From the NCBI GenBank assembly GCA_023426345.1, contig JAFAAX010000191.1, positions 1 through 11,264 on the forward strand: DNA of 11,264 nucleotides, in the 5' to 3' direction. Made by a program: the position numbers and the translations under genes. This DNA is from Actinomycetes bacterium. GTDB taxonomy: Bacteria > Actinomycetota > Actinomycetes > Actinomycetales > Actinomycetaceae. The notes beneath the pieces are model-generated. The model searched no databases. It was not told the origin of the DNA and saw nothing but the letters and a program-made list of their open reading frames with translations. This document shows, one piece after another, positions 1 through 6,588 of this stretch. Every line of letters starts with the position of its first letter. Positions within the stretch are counted from its first letter, which is position 1.

Positions 1-50
1 GGGGGGGGCCCGAGGGCCGGGGCGCGGGGGCCGGGGGGGGGGCCGGGGCG
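1..50. other. G-rich low-complexity left edge, possible sequence artefact
   Basis: Only one of the first 50 bases (A at 13) is not G or C, and there are runs of eight G at 1-8 and 33-40 (longer with neighbours). In the peptidase frame this encodes mostly Gly and Ala, where the family normally has a conserved, Trp-containing helical segment. That is unlike the well-conserved sequence starting at about base 51. It may be a contig-end or poly-G sequencing artefact rather than real coding sequence. Confidence 0.5.
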
Positions 51-2126
51 CGCAACGCCGAGGCCGAGGAGCGCCTGGGCACCGCCCGCTTCGAGCGGTT
101 GGAGCACGACATCCGCGAGGTCCTGGACTCCCCCGGGCGCATCCCGATGGTGAGCGTCCGCGGCGACGACGCCTTCAACTTCTGGACCGATGCCGACCAC
201 CCGAGGGGGCTCTGGCGCCGCCAGCCGCTCGACGCCTACCTGGCCGGCGGCGACGACTGGGACGTCCTCATCGACGTCGATGCTCTGGCCGCCGCGGACG
301 GCGTTTCCTGGGTGTGGCACGGCGCCTCCGTGTTGTACCCCGCGAACGACCGGGCGCTCATCGATCTGTCGGACGGCGGCTCGGACACGGACATCACCCG
401 CGAGTTCGACCTCGCGAGCCGTGCCTGGGTCGCCCCCGAGGACTGCGGTTTCACCCGCCCACCGTCCAAAGGCGGTCTGACCTGGATCGACCGCGACCAC
501 GTGTGGGCGGCCCTGGACCTGGGCCCGGACACCGTCTCGACGGCCGGCTACCCCCTCCAGGCCCGTGTCCTCACCCGCGGGCAGGCCCTGGAGAACGCCC
601 CCGTCGTCCTCACCGGCGCCCCGGTCGACATGTCCGTCGACGCCGGGCACGACACGACGCCTGGATTCGAACGCTCCTTCGTCACAGTCGCCCACGACTT
701 CTACCACTTCGACACCTTCCTCCTGCGCGACCCCGTGGCCCCCGACGCCGCCGCCCGCCTCGAGCACCTCGACGTCCCCGCCGACGCCGAGGTCTCCGCC
801 TGGCGCGAATGGCTTCTCGTCTTCCTCCACTCCGACTGGGAGGTCGAGGGGGTCGTCCATCCCACCGGCGCGCTGCTGGCCTTCGACCTCGCGGGCTTCC
901 TCGCGGGCGACCGCGGCGCCCACACGCTGTTCGCCCCCGACGGCCGCGCCTTCCTCCAGGGGTTCACCGCGACCCGCCACCACGTGGTGCTCACCGTCAT
1001 GGTCGACGTCGTCTCCGAGGTGCGTGTGGCCACCCCACCCCGCCACGCTGGGGCACCCTCGTCGATTCCCATTCACGAGGGCGACGCCCCCCTCCCCGGG
1101 CCGGGCCGGTCCGGCGAGTCGGTTTGGGGGCACTCCGCCCCGGACCTGGCCGTGGCGGACATTCCGCCGCTGTCGACGATCTCGGTGGGGGCGGTGGCCC
1201 CGCGGGAGGACGACCGGGTGTGGATGACGGCATCGGGGTTCACGACCCCAACGACGCTGTCCCTTCTGGACCTGGACCCTGTCACGGGCGCGGTCGTCTC
1301 CTCCCGGGTCGCACGCCGGGCCCCGAACCTGTTCGACACGAAGGGCGTGGAGGTCTCGCAGCACTTCGCGCGCTCGGCGGATGGGACGCGCGTTCCCTAC
1401 TTCCAGGTCGGGGCGCCCGGTGGGAATCCCGGCGCGCCCACCCTGCTGTACGGGTACGGCGGGTTCGAGAATGCGATGCTGCCGGGGTACTCGGCGGGCG
1501 TGGGGCGCGCCCTGCTCGAACGCGGCGGCACGTACGTCGTCGCGAACATCCGCGGCGGCGGCGAGTACGGGCCCGCCTGGCACCAGGCGGCGCTCACGCG
1601 GAACCGGCCGCGGGCCTACGAGGACTTCGAGACCGTCGCGCGCGACCTCATCGCCCGCGGGGTCACGACGCCCTCGCGCCTGGGGATCCAGGGCGGCTCG
1701 AACGGCGGCCTGCTCACCGGCAACATGCTGATGCGCGTCCCGGATCTGTTCGGCGCCGTCGTCATCCAGGCGCCGCTGCTGGACATGCGCCGGTACCACA
1801 CGCTGCTGGCCGGCGCGTCCTGGATGGCGGAGTACGGGGACCCCGACGACCCCGAGCAGTGGGACTTCATCCGCGCATTCAGCCCCTTCCACCTGTTCGA
1901 CCCCGCGCGCGCCTATCCGCCGGTCCTCCTCACCACCTCGACGCGCGATGACCGGGTCCATCCCGCCCATGCCCGGACGCTCGCCTGGCGGATGCGCGAG
2001 GCCGGATGTGACGTGTCGTTCTTCGAGAACATCGAGGGCGGGCACTCCGGCGCCGCCGACAACGCTCAGCGCGCCCACATGCAGGCCCTGGTCTGGGAAT
2101 TCCTCTGGCAGCAGCTGGGCGACTGA
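3..2126 (+). CDS. Prolyl oligopeptidase family serine peptidase (S9), 5' end missing
   Basis: Likely a cytoplasmic serine peptidase that cleaves short, often proline-containing peptides. The reading frame is open from base 3, so the true start lies left of the window. A TTG at 99 is formally possible, but residues just before it (RNAEAEERLG) look like the normal family N-terminal region. Numbering from that TTG, residues ~1-420 carry the propeller-type N-terminal part, with family-like stretches such as NFW-DA-HPRGLWRR near residue 30. The C-terminal part is the alpha/beta-hydrolase domain: GYGGF at 452-456 (oxyanion region), nucleophile Ser534 in GGSNGG, acidic residue Asp617/618 in TRDDRVHP and His649 in EGGHSG. 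All catalytic elements are present, so it looks functional. About 700 codons are visible, close to full family length. It converges on vapC with about 100 bp between. Family assignment is confident; the substrate is not known. Confidence 0.93.
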   Translation, partial: GGPEGRGAGAGGGAGARNAEAEERLGTARFERLEHDIREVLDSPGRIPMVSVRGDDAFNFWTDADHPRGLWRRQPLDAYLAGGDDWDVLIDVDALAAADGVSWVWHGASVLYPANDRALIDLSDGGSDTDITREFDLASRAWVAPEDCGFTRPPSKGGLTWIDRDHVWAALDLGPDTVSTAGYPLQARVLTRGQALENAPVVLTGAPVDMSVDAGHDTTPGFERSFVTVAHDFYHFDTFLLRDPVAPDAAARLEHLDVPADAEVSAWREWLLVFLHSDWEVEGVVHPTGALLAFDLAGFLAGDRGAHTLFAPDGRAFLQGFTATRHHVVLTVMVDVVSEVRVATPPRHAGAPSSIPIHEGDAPLPGPGRSGESVWGHSAPDLAVADIPPLSTISVGAVAPREDDRVWMTASGFTTPTTLSLLDLDPVTGAVVSSRVARRAPNLFDTKGVEVSQHFARSADGTRVPYFQVGAPGGNPGAPTLLYGYGGFENAMLPGYSAGVGRALLERGGTYVVANIRGGGEYGPAWHQAALTRNRPRAYEDFETVARDLIARGVTTPSRLGIQGGSNGGLLTGNMLMRVPDLFGAVVIQAPLLDMRRYHTLLAGASWMAEYGDPDDPEQWDFIRAFSPFHLFDPARAYPPVLLTTSTRDDRVHPAHARTLAWRMREAGCDVSFFENIEGGHSGAADNAQRAHMQALVWEFLWQQLGD

Positions 2127-2224
2127 GCCGCCGGACGGAGGCGCCCCCGCCGTCGCGCCCGCGCTGTGCGGCGCGCCCGCCCTCGCGCCCGCCGCGGGCA
2201 TGGACGAGGGCGCCCCCGCTCCCG

Positions 2225-2602
2225 TCAGGCCGCTGGATCCAGGCAGTCGATGCTGCGCGCGGCGGCCGCCGCGCGCAGCCGGCGGTCCCGCGTCCACAGC
2301 GCGACGCCGGGGCAGACCAGGATCGACCCCAGGAGATGGACGTCCACGGCGCTGAGACCGCGTCCCCACAAAACCCGAGCCTCGACCAGTTCGAGGACCT
2401 CCACATGAGTGAGCCGGGGCAGCGACACGAGGTCGCCCATCCGGCTGAGGATCTCCTGCCTGTTCGTCAACGTGCCGACAGCCATCTCCTCCCGCACCAG
2501 TTCGTGGGTCCAGACCTCATCATGTTCGAGGAGACCGACCAACCCGGGCTCGGCCCGATGGAGGTGGTCGATCCACACCGAGGTGTCGACGAGGACTCCC
2601 AT
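2225..2602 (-). CDS. vapC: VapC-type PIN-domain toxin ribonuclease
   Basis: This is a 125-residue PIN-domain endoribonuclease, the toxin of a type II toxin-antitoxin pair; VapC proteins cleave specific RNAs such as tRNAs using Mg2+. The acidic active-site set is complete: Asp6 in LVDTSVW, Glu39 in VREEMAVG, Asp87 in GLSAVDVHLL and Asp106 in LWTRDRRL. Length and motif order match the family subgroup with WIDHL near the N-terminus. The ATG at 2602 is chosen over an 84-residue upstream extension because a GGGAGGAG Shine-Dalgarno lies just before it and the extension only runs across vapB. The start overlaps the vapB stop by one base (TGATG), so translation is coupled. The toxin looks intact. Its RNA target cannot be read from sequence. 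Confidence 0.93.
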   Translation of the reverse strand: MGVLVDTSVWIDHLHRAEPGLVGLLEHDEVWTHELVREEMAVGTLTNRQEILSRMGDLVSLPRLTHVEVLELVEARVLWGRGLSAVDVHLLGSILVCPGVALWTRDRRLRAAAAARSIDCLDPAA

Positions 2603-2802
2603 CACTCCTCCCGGGAGGACCTGTCGCGAGGCGCCGAACGGGCGGACGGATCGCTGCCTCCCAGGGCAGCCAGGCGGCGAGCGCTCCGCAGCCTCACCAG
2701 GGTCTCGAGGCCCTCCCGGACCAGGACGGATCGTTCCCGGATCCCCGTCAGTTCCATGGCGCGCTCCATCAGTTCGTCGTCGATCGTCACTGTCGTCCTC
2801 AC
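2602..2802 (-). CDS. vapB: VapB-type ribbon-helix-helix antitoxin
   Basis: This 66-residue antitoxin should bind and neutralise the adjacent VapC and, with it, repress its own promoter. The N-terminal RTTVTIDDEL strand-helix start, the LTGIRERSVLVREGLE helix pair and the ARRLAALGG segment at 41-49 are typical of the VapB family with a ribbon-helix-helix DNA-binding fold (PF09957-like). The polar C-terminal tail (50-66) would be the toxin-binding part. A longer frame starts at 2841, but the GTG at 2802 is preferred: a GGAGG at 2810-2814 sits 7 bases upstream, and family members begin exactly at this M/V-RTT. A second GTG directly before it (2805) would add one residue. It overlaps vapC by one base. 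Confidence 0.9.
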   Translation of the reverse strand: MRTTVTIDDELMERAMELTGIRERSVLVREGLETLVRLRSARRLAALGGSDPSARSAPRDRSSREE

Positions 2803-2824
2803 CACGGCACCTCCACGACCCAGC

Positions 2825-2854
2825 ATCATCTCCGGCATCATCTGATGCTCTCAA
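2825..2854 (-). promoter_or_regulatory. Candidate vapBC promoter
   Basis: On the minus strand TTGAGA (2849-2854) is followed after 18 bases by GATGAT (2825-2830). This gives five of six matches to the -35 and four of six to the -10 consensus. Transcription would start near 2818, leaving a leader of about 15 bases that contains the vapB Shine-Dalgarno. The -35 overlaps the stop codon of the preceding membrane-protein gene. Inferred from sequence only. Confidence 0.55.
2835..2848. promoter_or_regulatory. Palindrome in the vapBC promoter spacer, probable autorepression operator
   Basis: GCATCATCTGATGC has perfect 6-bp inverted arms (GCATCA/TGATGC) around a 2-bp centre. The unit GCATCATCT (2835-2843) also occurs as a direct repeat at 2823-2831, over the -10. 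The palindrome lies between -35 and -10, where a bound VapB/VapC complex would block RNA polymerase. VapBC autoregulation through such palindromes is known for the family; binding here is inferred. Confidence 0.55.
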
Positions 2855-3399
2855 TCATGCCATGGCGGATGCCATGTGCGTCTGCCCACGGCGCTGCGCC
2901 CGGTCCGCGGCGGCGGACGCGCCGACGGCGGCGTGCCCCCGCCGACCGGACCGTCCGATGGCGTCCGGGCCGCCACGCCATCCCCCGGCCGACTCTGCGC
3001 GCGCTCCGTCGCCTCCGCCTCCCACCGGGCGACGCGCCCGATGTTGCCGTGGCGCATCCACAGCTCGCGTCCGAGGAACACGGTGATGAGCCCGGCGCCG
3101 AGGGGGATCATCGCCTCCATCGCCATCAGGAACCCAGGGCTCGCCTCGACCATCCAGGTGTGGAACGGCGTCGGCGTCGTTCCTGTGAGCGTCAGCTGGA
3201 TCGCGAGGGCCCCCGCCCCCAGGATGAGTCCGACCAGGACCGCCGCTCCGAGGAGGAGCACGCTCCCGCCCGCCAGGCACGCCCAGTCCCATCGGCTCCG
3301 CCGCCGCAGCCGGGTGCGGACGTCGGGCGGCATCCGCGCCCAGGCGAGGTCCCCGATTCCCGGCATGCCCCGCGGCCTCGTCCCCATGTCGTCGTCCAT
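2851..3399 (-). CDS. Hypothetical two-helix membrane protein
   Basis: This 182-residue protein is not one I recognise. It has a basic N-terminal region (residues 24-36, rich in Arg), a long hydrophobic stretch at about 38-68 and a second at about 87-110. A basic turn (RELWMRHGN) follows, then a polar, proline-rich C-terminal tail from ~130 that is low in complexity. The two helices and flanking charges suggest both ends are cytoplasmic with a short external loop. ATG at 3399 is preferred over an upstream frame that reaches 3564, because the upstream part is Arg/Ala-rich shadow-like sequence; the Shine-Dalgarno is weak (GCAGG). It precedes vapBC on the same strand by about 50 bp, but vapBC appears to have its own promoter, so a functional link is not implied. 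Confidence 0.6.
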   Translation of the reverse strand: MDDDMGTRPRGMPGIGDLAWARMPPDVRTRLRRRSRWDWACLAGGSVLLLGAAVLVGLILGAGALAIQLTLTGTTPTPFHTWMVEASPGFLMAMEAMIPLGAGLITVFLGRELWMRHGNIGRVARWEAEATERAQSRPGDGVAARTPSDGPVGGGTPPSARPPPRTGRSAVGRRTWHPPWHD

Positions 3400-4093
3400 G
3401 CCTGCGACCGTACGGGATGCCGCCAGCCGGCGCCGCGGCCTGCGCCTCGTCTGTGGACGAGATCCTCTGTCCCCTGCCTCCTGGGGATGCGCCGCCCCTG
3501 TGGACGGCGCCGGATCGGCGGCGGCGCCCTTGCGCCTCGCCTGCCACAGCGCCGCCCTCGTCAATGATCAGGAAGACCCGGGAACACCGGAGGAGGCGAT
3601 GCCCGCCGGCTGTCATCGGGCGTCCGGCGATCCGCCGAACACGACGTCGGCCGCCGCAACGACGGTTGACCCGAACCACCACACACGCAGGGTGAGGGCA
3701 AAGACGAGGAGCAGGCTCAAGAAGCCCCTCCCCACGAGGACCTTGGACCCGTCACACCGGCCCAGTAGCGTGCGCTGATCGGCGGGGAGGGACTCGACGA
3801 TATCGGGAGCGACCCTGGGGAGACCATGCGATCCCCGAGGATCCTGGTCGAGTCCGGCCCCATCAAACAGAGGCATGCAGGGAGCATCATCGGTGGGCGC
3901 CAGGCTGGGAGCACCTCGAGGATCGCGTCGGCAGCCGAGACTCTCGAACCGTCGGCGTCAGGCACCCCCGCATGCATCCGTGAACAGCCACACGCCTCAC
4001 ACTCGGCCTGTGGGCAGCGCCCAGGAGAACCGCAGAAAACGGGAGCTGTCGCCCTCTTCACTGAAGAACGAGGACGGCCACGCCCACCCGCAC
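3400..4093. other. Gene-poor stretch at the start of the lower-GC segment
   Basis: About 700 bases without a convincing gene, apart from one doubtful small minus-strand ORF (3613-3876). Frames on both strands are short or of odd, low-complexity composition. GC content drops compared with the flanking genes. A perfect small hairpin, CTCGTC-TGTG-GACGAG, occurs at 3446-3461. An imperfect stem around CTTC-ACT-GAAG at 4053-4073 lies just downstream of the 75-residue membrane protein gene and might act as a weak terminator. The stretch may be remnant DNA left by past insertions. Confidence 0.4.
3613..3876 (-). CDS. Doubtful small membrane-protein ORF
   Basis: This is a possible 87-residue protein I do not recognise. 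Its second half reads as plausible protein: a helical polar segment (residues 26-45, DIVESLPADQRTLLGR) followed by one hydrophobic segment at about 53-76 (LSLLLVFALTLRVWWFG and on), suggesting a single membrane helix. The first 25 residues look less natural. The ATG at 3876 has no clear Shine-Dalgarno. A GGGGAGGGG lies 5 bases before a TTG at 3720, which would give only 35 residues covering the hydrophobic part. It could be a real small protein, the 3' end of a decayed gene, or chance. No partner or function can be assigned. Confidence 0.3.
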   Translation of the reverse strand: MPLFDGAGLDQDPRGSHGLPRVAPDIVESLPADQRTLLGRCDGSKVLVGRGFLSLLLVFALTLRVWWFGSTVVAAADVVFGGSPDAR

Positions 4094-4321
4094 TCAGGCC
4101 CCACCATCTCTCATCGCCCCATGATCTGACGAGTTACTCGCCCGTTGGCGCTTCCTCCAGCGGAGGTACATCACGACAGCAAGGACCTCGTAGGCGACCA
4201 AGAGCACCAGTCCCGGCCACTGTAGGTCCGACCCCCACAGGCCGGCGACGTAGACCACGACATAGAGTGCTGCCAGGAGCTGTGACCACCAGAATGAGTT
4301 CTGCCATCTCTTCGGAGTCAC
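4094..4321 (-). CDS. Small two-helix membrane protein, coupled to secreted protein (immunity-like)
   Basis: A 75-residue integral membrane protein with two hydrophobic helices at about 13-30 (SQLLAALYVVVYVAGLWG) and 34-54 (QWPGLVLLVAYEVLAVVMYL), joined by a tight SD turn. A strongly basic RWRKRQR follows at 55-60 and then a short hydrophilic tail, so both ends should be cytoplasmic. The GTG start at 4321 is chosen because it overlaps the stop of the upstream secreted-protein gene in GTGA, with GGGGAG six bases before it; a longer frame in this phase would run back through the other gene. The coupling implies that the two products are made together. Size, topology and position resemble small immunity proteins of bacteriocin operons, but I recognise no family and that role is inference. 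Confidence 0.7.
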   Translation of the reverse strand: MTPKRWQNSFWWSQLLAALYVVVYVAGLWGSDLQWPGLVLLVAYEVLAVVMYLRWRKRQRASNSSDHGAMRDGGA

Positions 4322-4896
4322 GGGCAGCTCCCCAGAATGCCGAGTCCACTGAACAAGTAGGCGGCCGACATGAGGATCTTCCCTCCCCAAGCTACGGGCC
4401 CCCCGATGGCCGTGATGACGAATGAGCCGATGGACACCAGGCACTGCCACGTCACTGGTAGCTCCGGAGCCGTCGGGAGCGGAACGAAGACGTTCGCGAC
4501 CATGACGTTGGAACTGTTCCACATCTGAAGGCGGCCGCCCTTGCACTTCGAGATGCTGTCGACGTCGTACTGAATTTGGCAGATCCACGTGTAGCCGTCG
4601 ACGTAGTGAAAGTCCGGCGCTCGGAGCAGCGCCGCCTCACGAAGACTCTCGTCCATGACCAAGGACCGGGAGCCAGCTTCCCATCCGGAACTCGCGCGTG
4701 CCTGAAGGTACTCATCGAGGGTCGGACCGATGACCGTTTCGGACGACACCACCTGCATGAGCGCAGCGTCTTCCGCATGGCCAGCCAGATCGTCCGCACG
4801 GGAGTCAGCAGCAGGCGCGATGACTCCAACAGCGGTCAGACAAGCAGCGAGCACAACTGACGTGAGGGATCGATGGATCGAAGTTCGTGTGGACAC
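4318..4896 (-). CDS. Secreted protein of unknown function with hydrophobic Cys-flanked C-terminus (bacteriocin-like)
   Basis: A 192-residue protein with a clear Sec signal peptide: a basic n-region (to residue ~9), a hydrophobic core at ~11-30, and likely cleavage after APAA (30) or SRA (34). The mature part has four cysteines: C106 and C118 in a polar aromatic segment (GYTWICQIQY at 101-110), and C152 and C191 bracketing a ~38-residue Gly-rich hydrophobic C-terminus (SIGSFVITAIGGPVAWGG and on). Two disulfides are plausible after export. The GTG start at 4896 has an AAGGA-type Shine-Dalgarno about 8 bases upstream. Base composition is less GC-rich than the housekeeping genes, and a transposase remnant lies just upstream, so it may have been acquired. 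It is coupled by a 4-base overlap to the small membrane protein. Family not recognised; alternatives are a membrane-tethered surface protein or a short-range toxin. Confidence 0.75.
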   Translation of the reverse strand: MSTRTSIHRSLTSVVLAACLTAVGVIAPAADSRADDLAGHAEDAALMQVVSSETVIGPTLDEYLQARASSGWEAGSRSLVMDESLREAALLRAPDFHYVDGYTWICQIQYDVDSISKCKGGRLQMWNSSNVMVANVFVPLPTAPELPVTWQCLVSIGSFVITAIGGPVAWGGKILMSAAYLFSGLGILGSCP

Positions 4897-5019
4897 TCTT
4901 CCGTTCCTTCGACACTGTAGGTACTCGGACGTTTACCAGCGTAACATACATCACATGATTGACGCGGAGCCCTGGTTGGTCGCGATGGTCCGTGTTGTTC
5001 GTCATGCGGTTCTGAGGAG

Positions 5020-5582
5020 TCAGCACCGCAGCGTGTTGATGCTTTGAGAGGGTTCCGTGGACCCCGGAGCCCCGGGCTTGACATGGTCTTGGGGGGTGGA
5101 GTCGATCGCGAGATTCTTGTACCGCACTGGCCCGTGGCCGACTGCCAGTTGCATGACTCGCAGGAACACCAATCCGCGGCTGCAGGACCGGCGTCGATTG
5201 AAGCGGAGCAGTGTTCGTCGAGGTACCCAGCAGGGTGTGTGGTCCTGGCTGCGCCGCTCGTGTACGTAGGAGTCCCTCGTGATCGAGCGGTAGCCGTTCC
5301 ACCCGTCGGTGATGACGGCGGAGCCGGGCTCCACGTTGTCGTTGATGAACTGACGGAGGACCGATGCGGGACGCACGAGGACGCGTCGCAGCCGGTGCAG
5401 CATGAGTCATCAGGCCAGCGCGGCCACACAAGATAGTCCGCGCAGTCCGCGTCCGTACCGAACCGCGCCTGGAAGTCCCTCCAATGAACGCGGGGATAGC
5501 CATGGCCCGTCCGCAGACGAGCCCTCTGGGCCTCCGACACGCCACTACTCCAGGTCAGCTCGGATGGATAGCCCTGAGTCAT
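5020..5582 (-). pseudogene. Degraded IS1595-family (ISXO2-like) transposase
   Basis: Remnant of a DDE-type transposase spread over two minus-strand frames. From the ATG at 5582 to about 5405 it reads like the N-terminal part of IS1595 transposases (PRVHWRDFQARFGTDADC, then YLVWPRWPDD). It then jumps frame directly to MLHRLRRVLVRP (from 5403), losing the zinc-binding and intervening part. An abrupt in-frame join leads to VLRQFINDNVEPGSAVITDG-NGYRSI, so the region that should hold the first catalytic Asp is gone. Near 5240 another deletion and frame change leads to PAGYLDEHC, and near 5206 a one-base shift returns to RFNRRRSCSRGLVFLRVMQLA at the 3' end. It cannot encode an active enzyme. Only one or two frame changes could be sequencing error; the internal losses are real deletions. 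It sits next to the unusual secreted-protein operon, consistent with mobile DNA. Confidence 0.8.
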
Positions 5583-5680
5583 CTCGTGGCATCGTTGCTG
5601 GTTGCGGCCCTCGGAAGAATCAAAGTGACCGTCCTCGTCAACGACTAGCGAGGACGGCCGGCCGACCGAACGGGACCGGC

Positions 5681-6487
5681 TCAGTACAGCGGCGGCGCGG
5701 CGCCCCATGCCTGGCGCTGGAGGTCGCGGCGACGGCGGTTGACCTGGACCAGCATGACGATGCCGACGATCAGCGCGACCAGGCCCACGATCCCGATCAC
5801 CGTCGCCCACAGAACCGCCTGGATGCTTGCGTGGGCCACGGAGTCCACGGAGGCGCCCGTCATGCCGACCATCGACGTGCTCGACGCGCCGCAGTCCAGC
5901 GTGTACGAGCCGGCGGGGATGCCGGAGCCCATCGCGACCGTGCTCTCCCCCGCCGCGTTCTGGAGCTGGAGGACCGTGCCGTCCTGGCCGGTCAGCGTGC
6001 AGGACAGCGAGGCGTCGTCCAGCGACGTCACGATGTAGGTGCCCGACTCGTCGACCTGGACCGTGTCGCCCGACTGGACGGTGGCGGCGGAGGACATGAG
6101 GTCCGAGATGTTCATCCCGCCGAACATCACCGAGAAGAACACGATGGGCGCGATGACCACCATGAGGACGGCGCCCGCCACCAGGGTCGCGATCGAGCCG
6201 GCCCGCGAGGGCAGGGCGACCGCCGGAGCTGACGGGGGTCCGGCCGGCGGGTAGCCGCCGCCCGACGGCTGTCCCGCCTGCGGCCACGGCGCGCCCGGGG
6301 AGGGGTGGGACGTCTGGCCGTACTGCGGCCAGGGCGTCTGCGACGAGGACGGAGCCGCGCCGGCTCCGGACCCGCCCTGCTGCGGGGACTCCGGCGCCCA
6401 CCCGGGCGAGCGCTGGCCGTACTGCGGCTGGTCGTCGGGGCGCCCGGGTTCCTCCCGGGGGCCGGTGGGCTGGTCAGGCGTGGACAT
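5681..6487 (-). CDS. Proline-rich two-helix membrane protein with external domain
   Basis: A 268-residue membrane protein whose specific function I do not recognise; the architecture is common in Actinomycetota. Residues 1-90 are a disordered Pro/Gln/Gly/Ser-rich cytoplasmic region with repeated WPQYGQ/PQYGQ/WPQAGQ units. A first membrane helix spans ~98-124. An external domain of about 100 residues (125-220) follows, with beta-like segments (DTVQVDESGTYIVTSL) and two cysteines, C163 and C199, that could form a disulfide. A second helix spans ~223-248, then a basic NRRRRDLQRQ cytoplasmic tail. The ATG at 6487 has GAGG five bases upstream. It lies 101 bp downstream of gatD on the same strand. 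A TAGACT at 6533-6538 could be a -10 box of its own, without a convincing -35. A role in the cell envelope is plausible but inferred. Confidence 0.8.
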   Translation of the reverse strand: MSTPDQPTGPREEPGRPDDQPQYGQRSPGWAPESPQQGGSGAGAAPSSSQTPWPQYGQTSHPSPGAPWPQAGQPSGGGYPPAGPPSAPAVALPSRAGSIATLVAGAVLMVVIAPIVFFSVMFGGMNISDLMSSAATVQSGDTVQVDESGTYIVTSLDDASLSCTLTGQDGTVLQLQNAAGESTVAMGSGIPAGSYTLDCGASSTSMVGMTGASVDSVAHASIQAVLWATVIGIVGLVALIVGIVMLVQVNRRRRDLQRQAWGAAPPLY

Positions 6488-6588
6488 GTCGACCTCGTTC
6501 CATGAGTGGTGGACGACCGGAAGATGGGTTCCAGTCTAGACGTGGCGGCGCACGCGGGCCCGCGCGGGACCGGGGAGGCGCTCGGCGC

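Noticed and set aside
314..1951. A 545-codon open frame on the plus strand inside the peptidase gene
   Set aside because: Its product is almost all Arg, Pro and Gly, as expected from the shifted frame of a GC-rich gene. The overlapping frame has the full catalytic motifs.
2127..2224. Repeated GGCGCCCCCGC motifs between the convergent peptidase and vapC genes as a terminator
   Set aside because: The copies are direct, short and embedded in general GC-rich sequence, and no convincing stem with a small loop or T-run could be drawn.
3446..3508. Two TGTGGAC motifs that resemble DnaA boxes
   Set aside because: Both differ from the TTATCCACA consensus at several positions, are not clustered, and are not near dnaA, dnaN or an AT-rich unwinding region.
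5380..5410. CCTGCD in the transposase frame read as a zinc-ribbon Cys pair
   Set aside because: The same bases in the other frame read MLHRLRR, a typical transposase motif, so the cysteines are an artefact of reading past a deletion junction.
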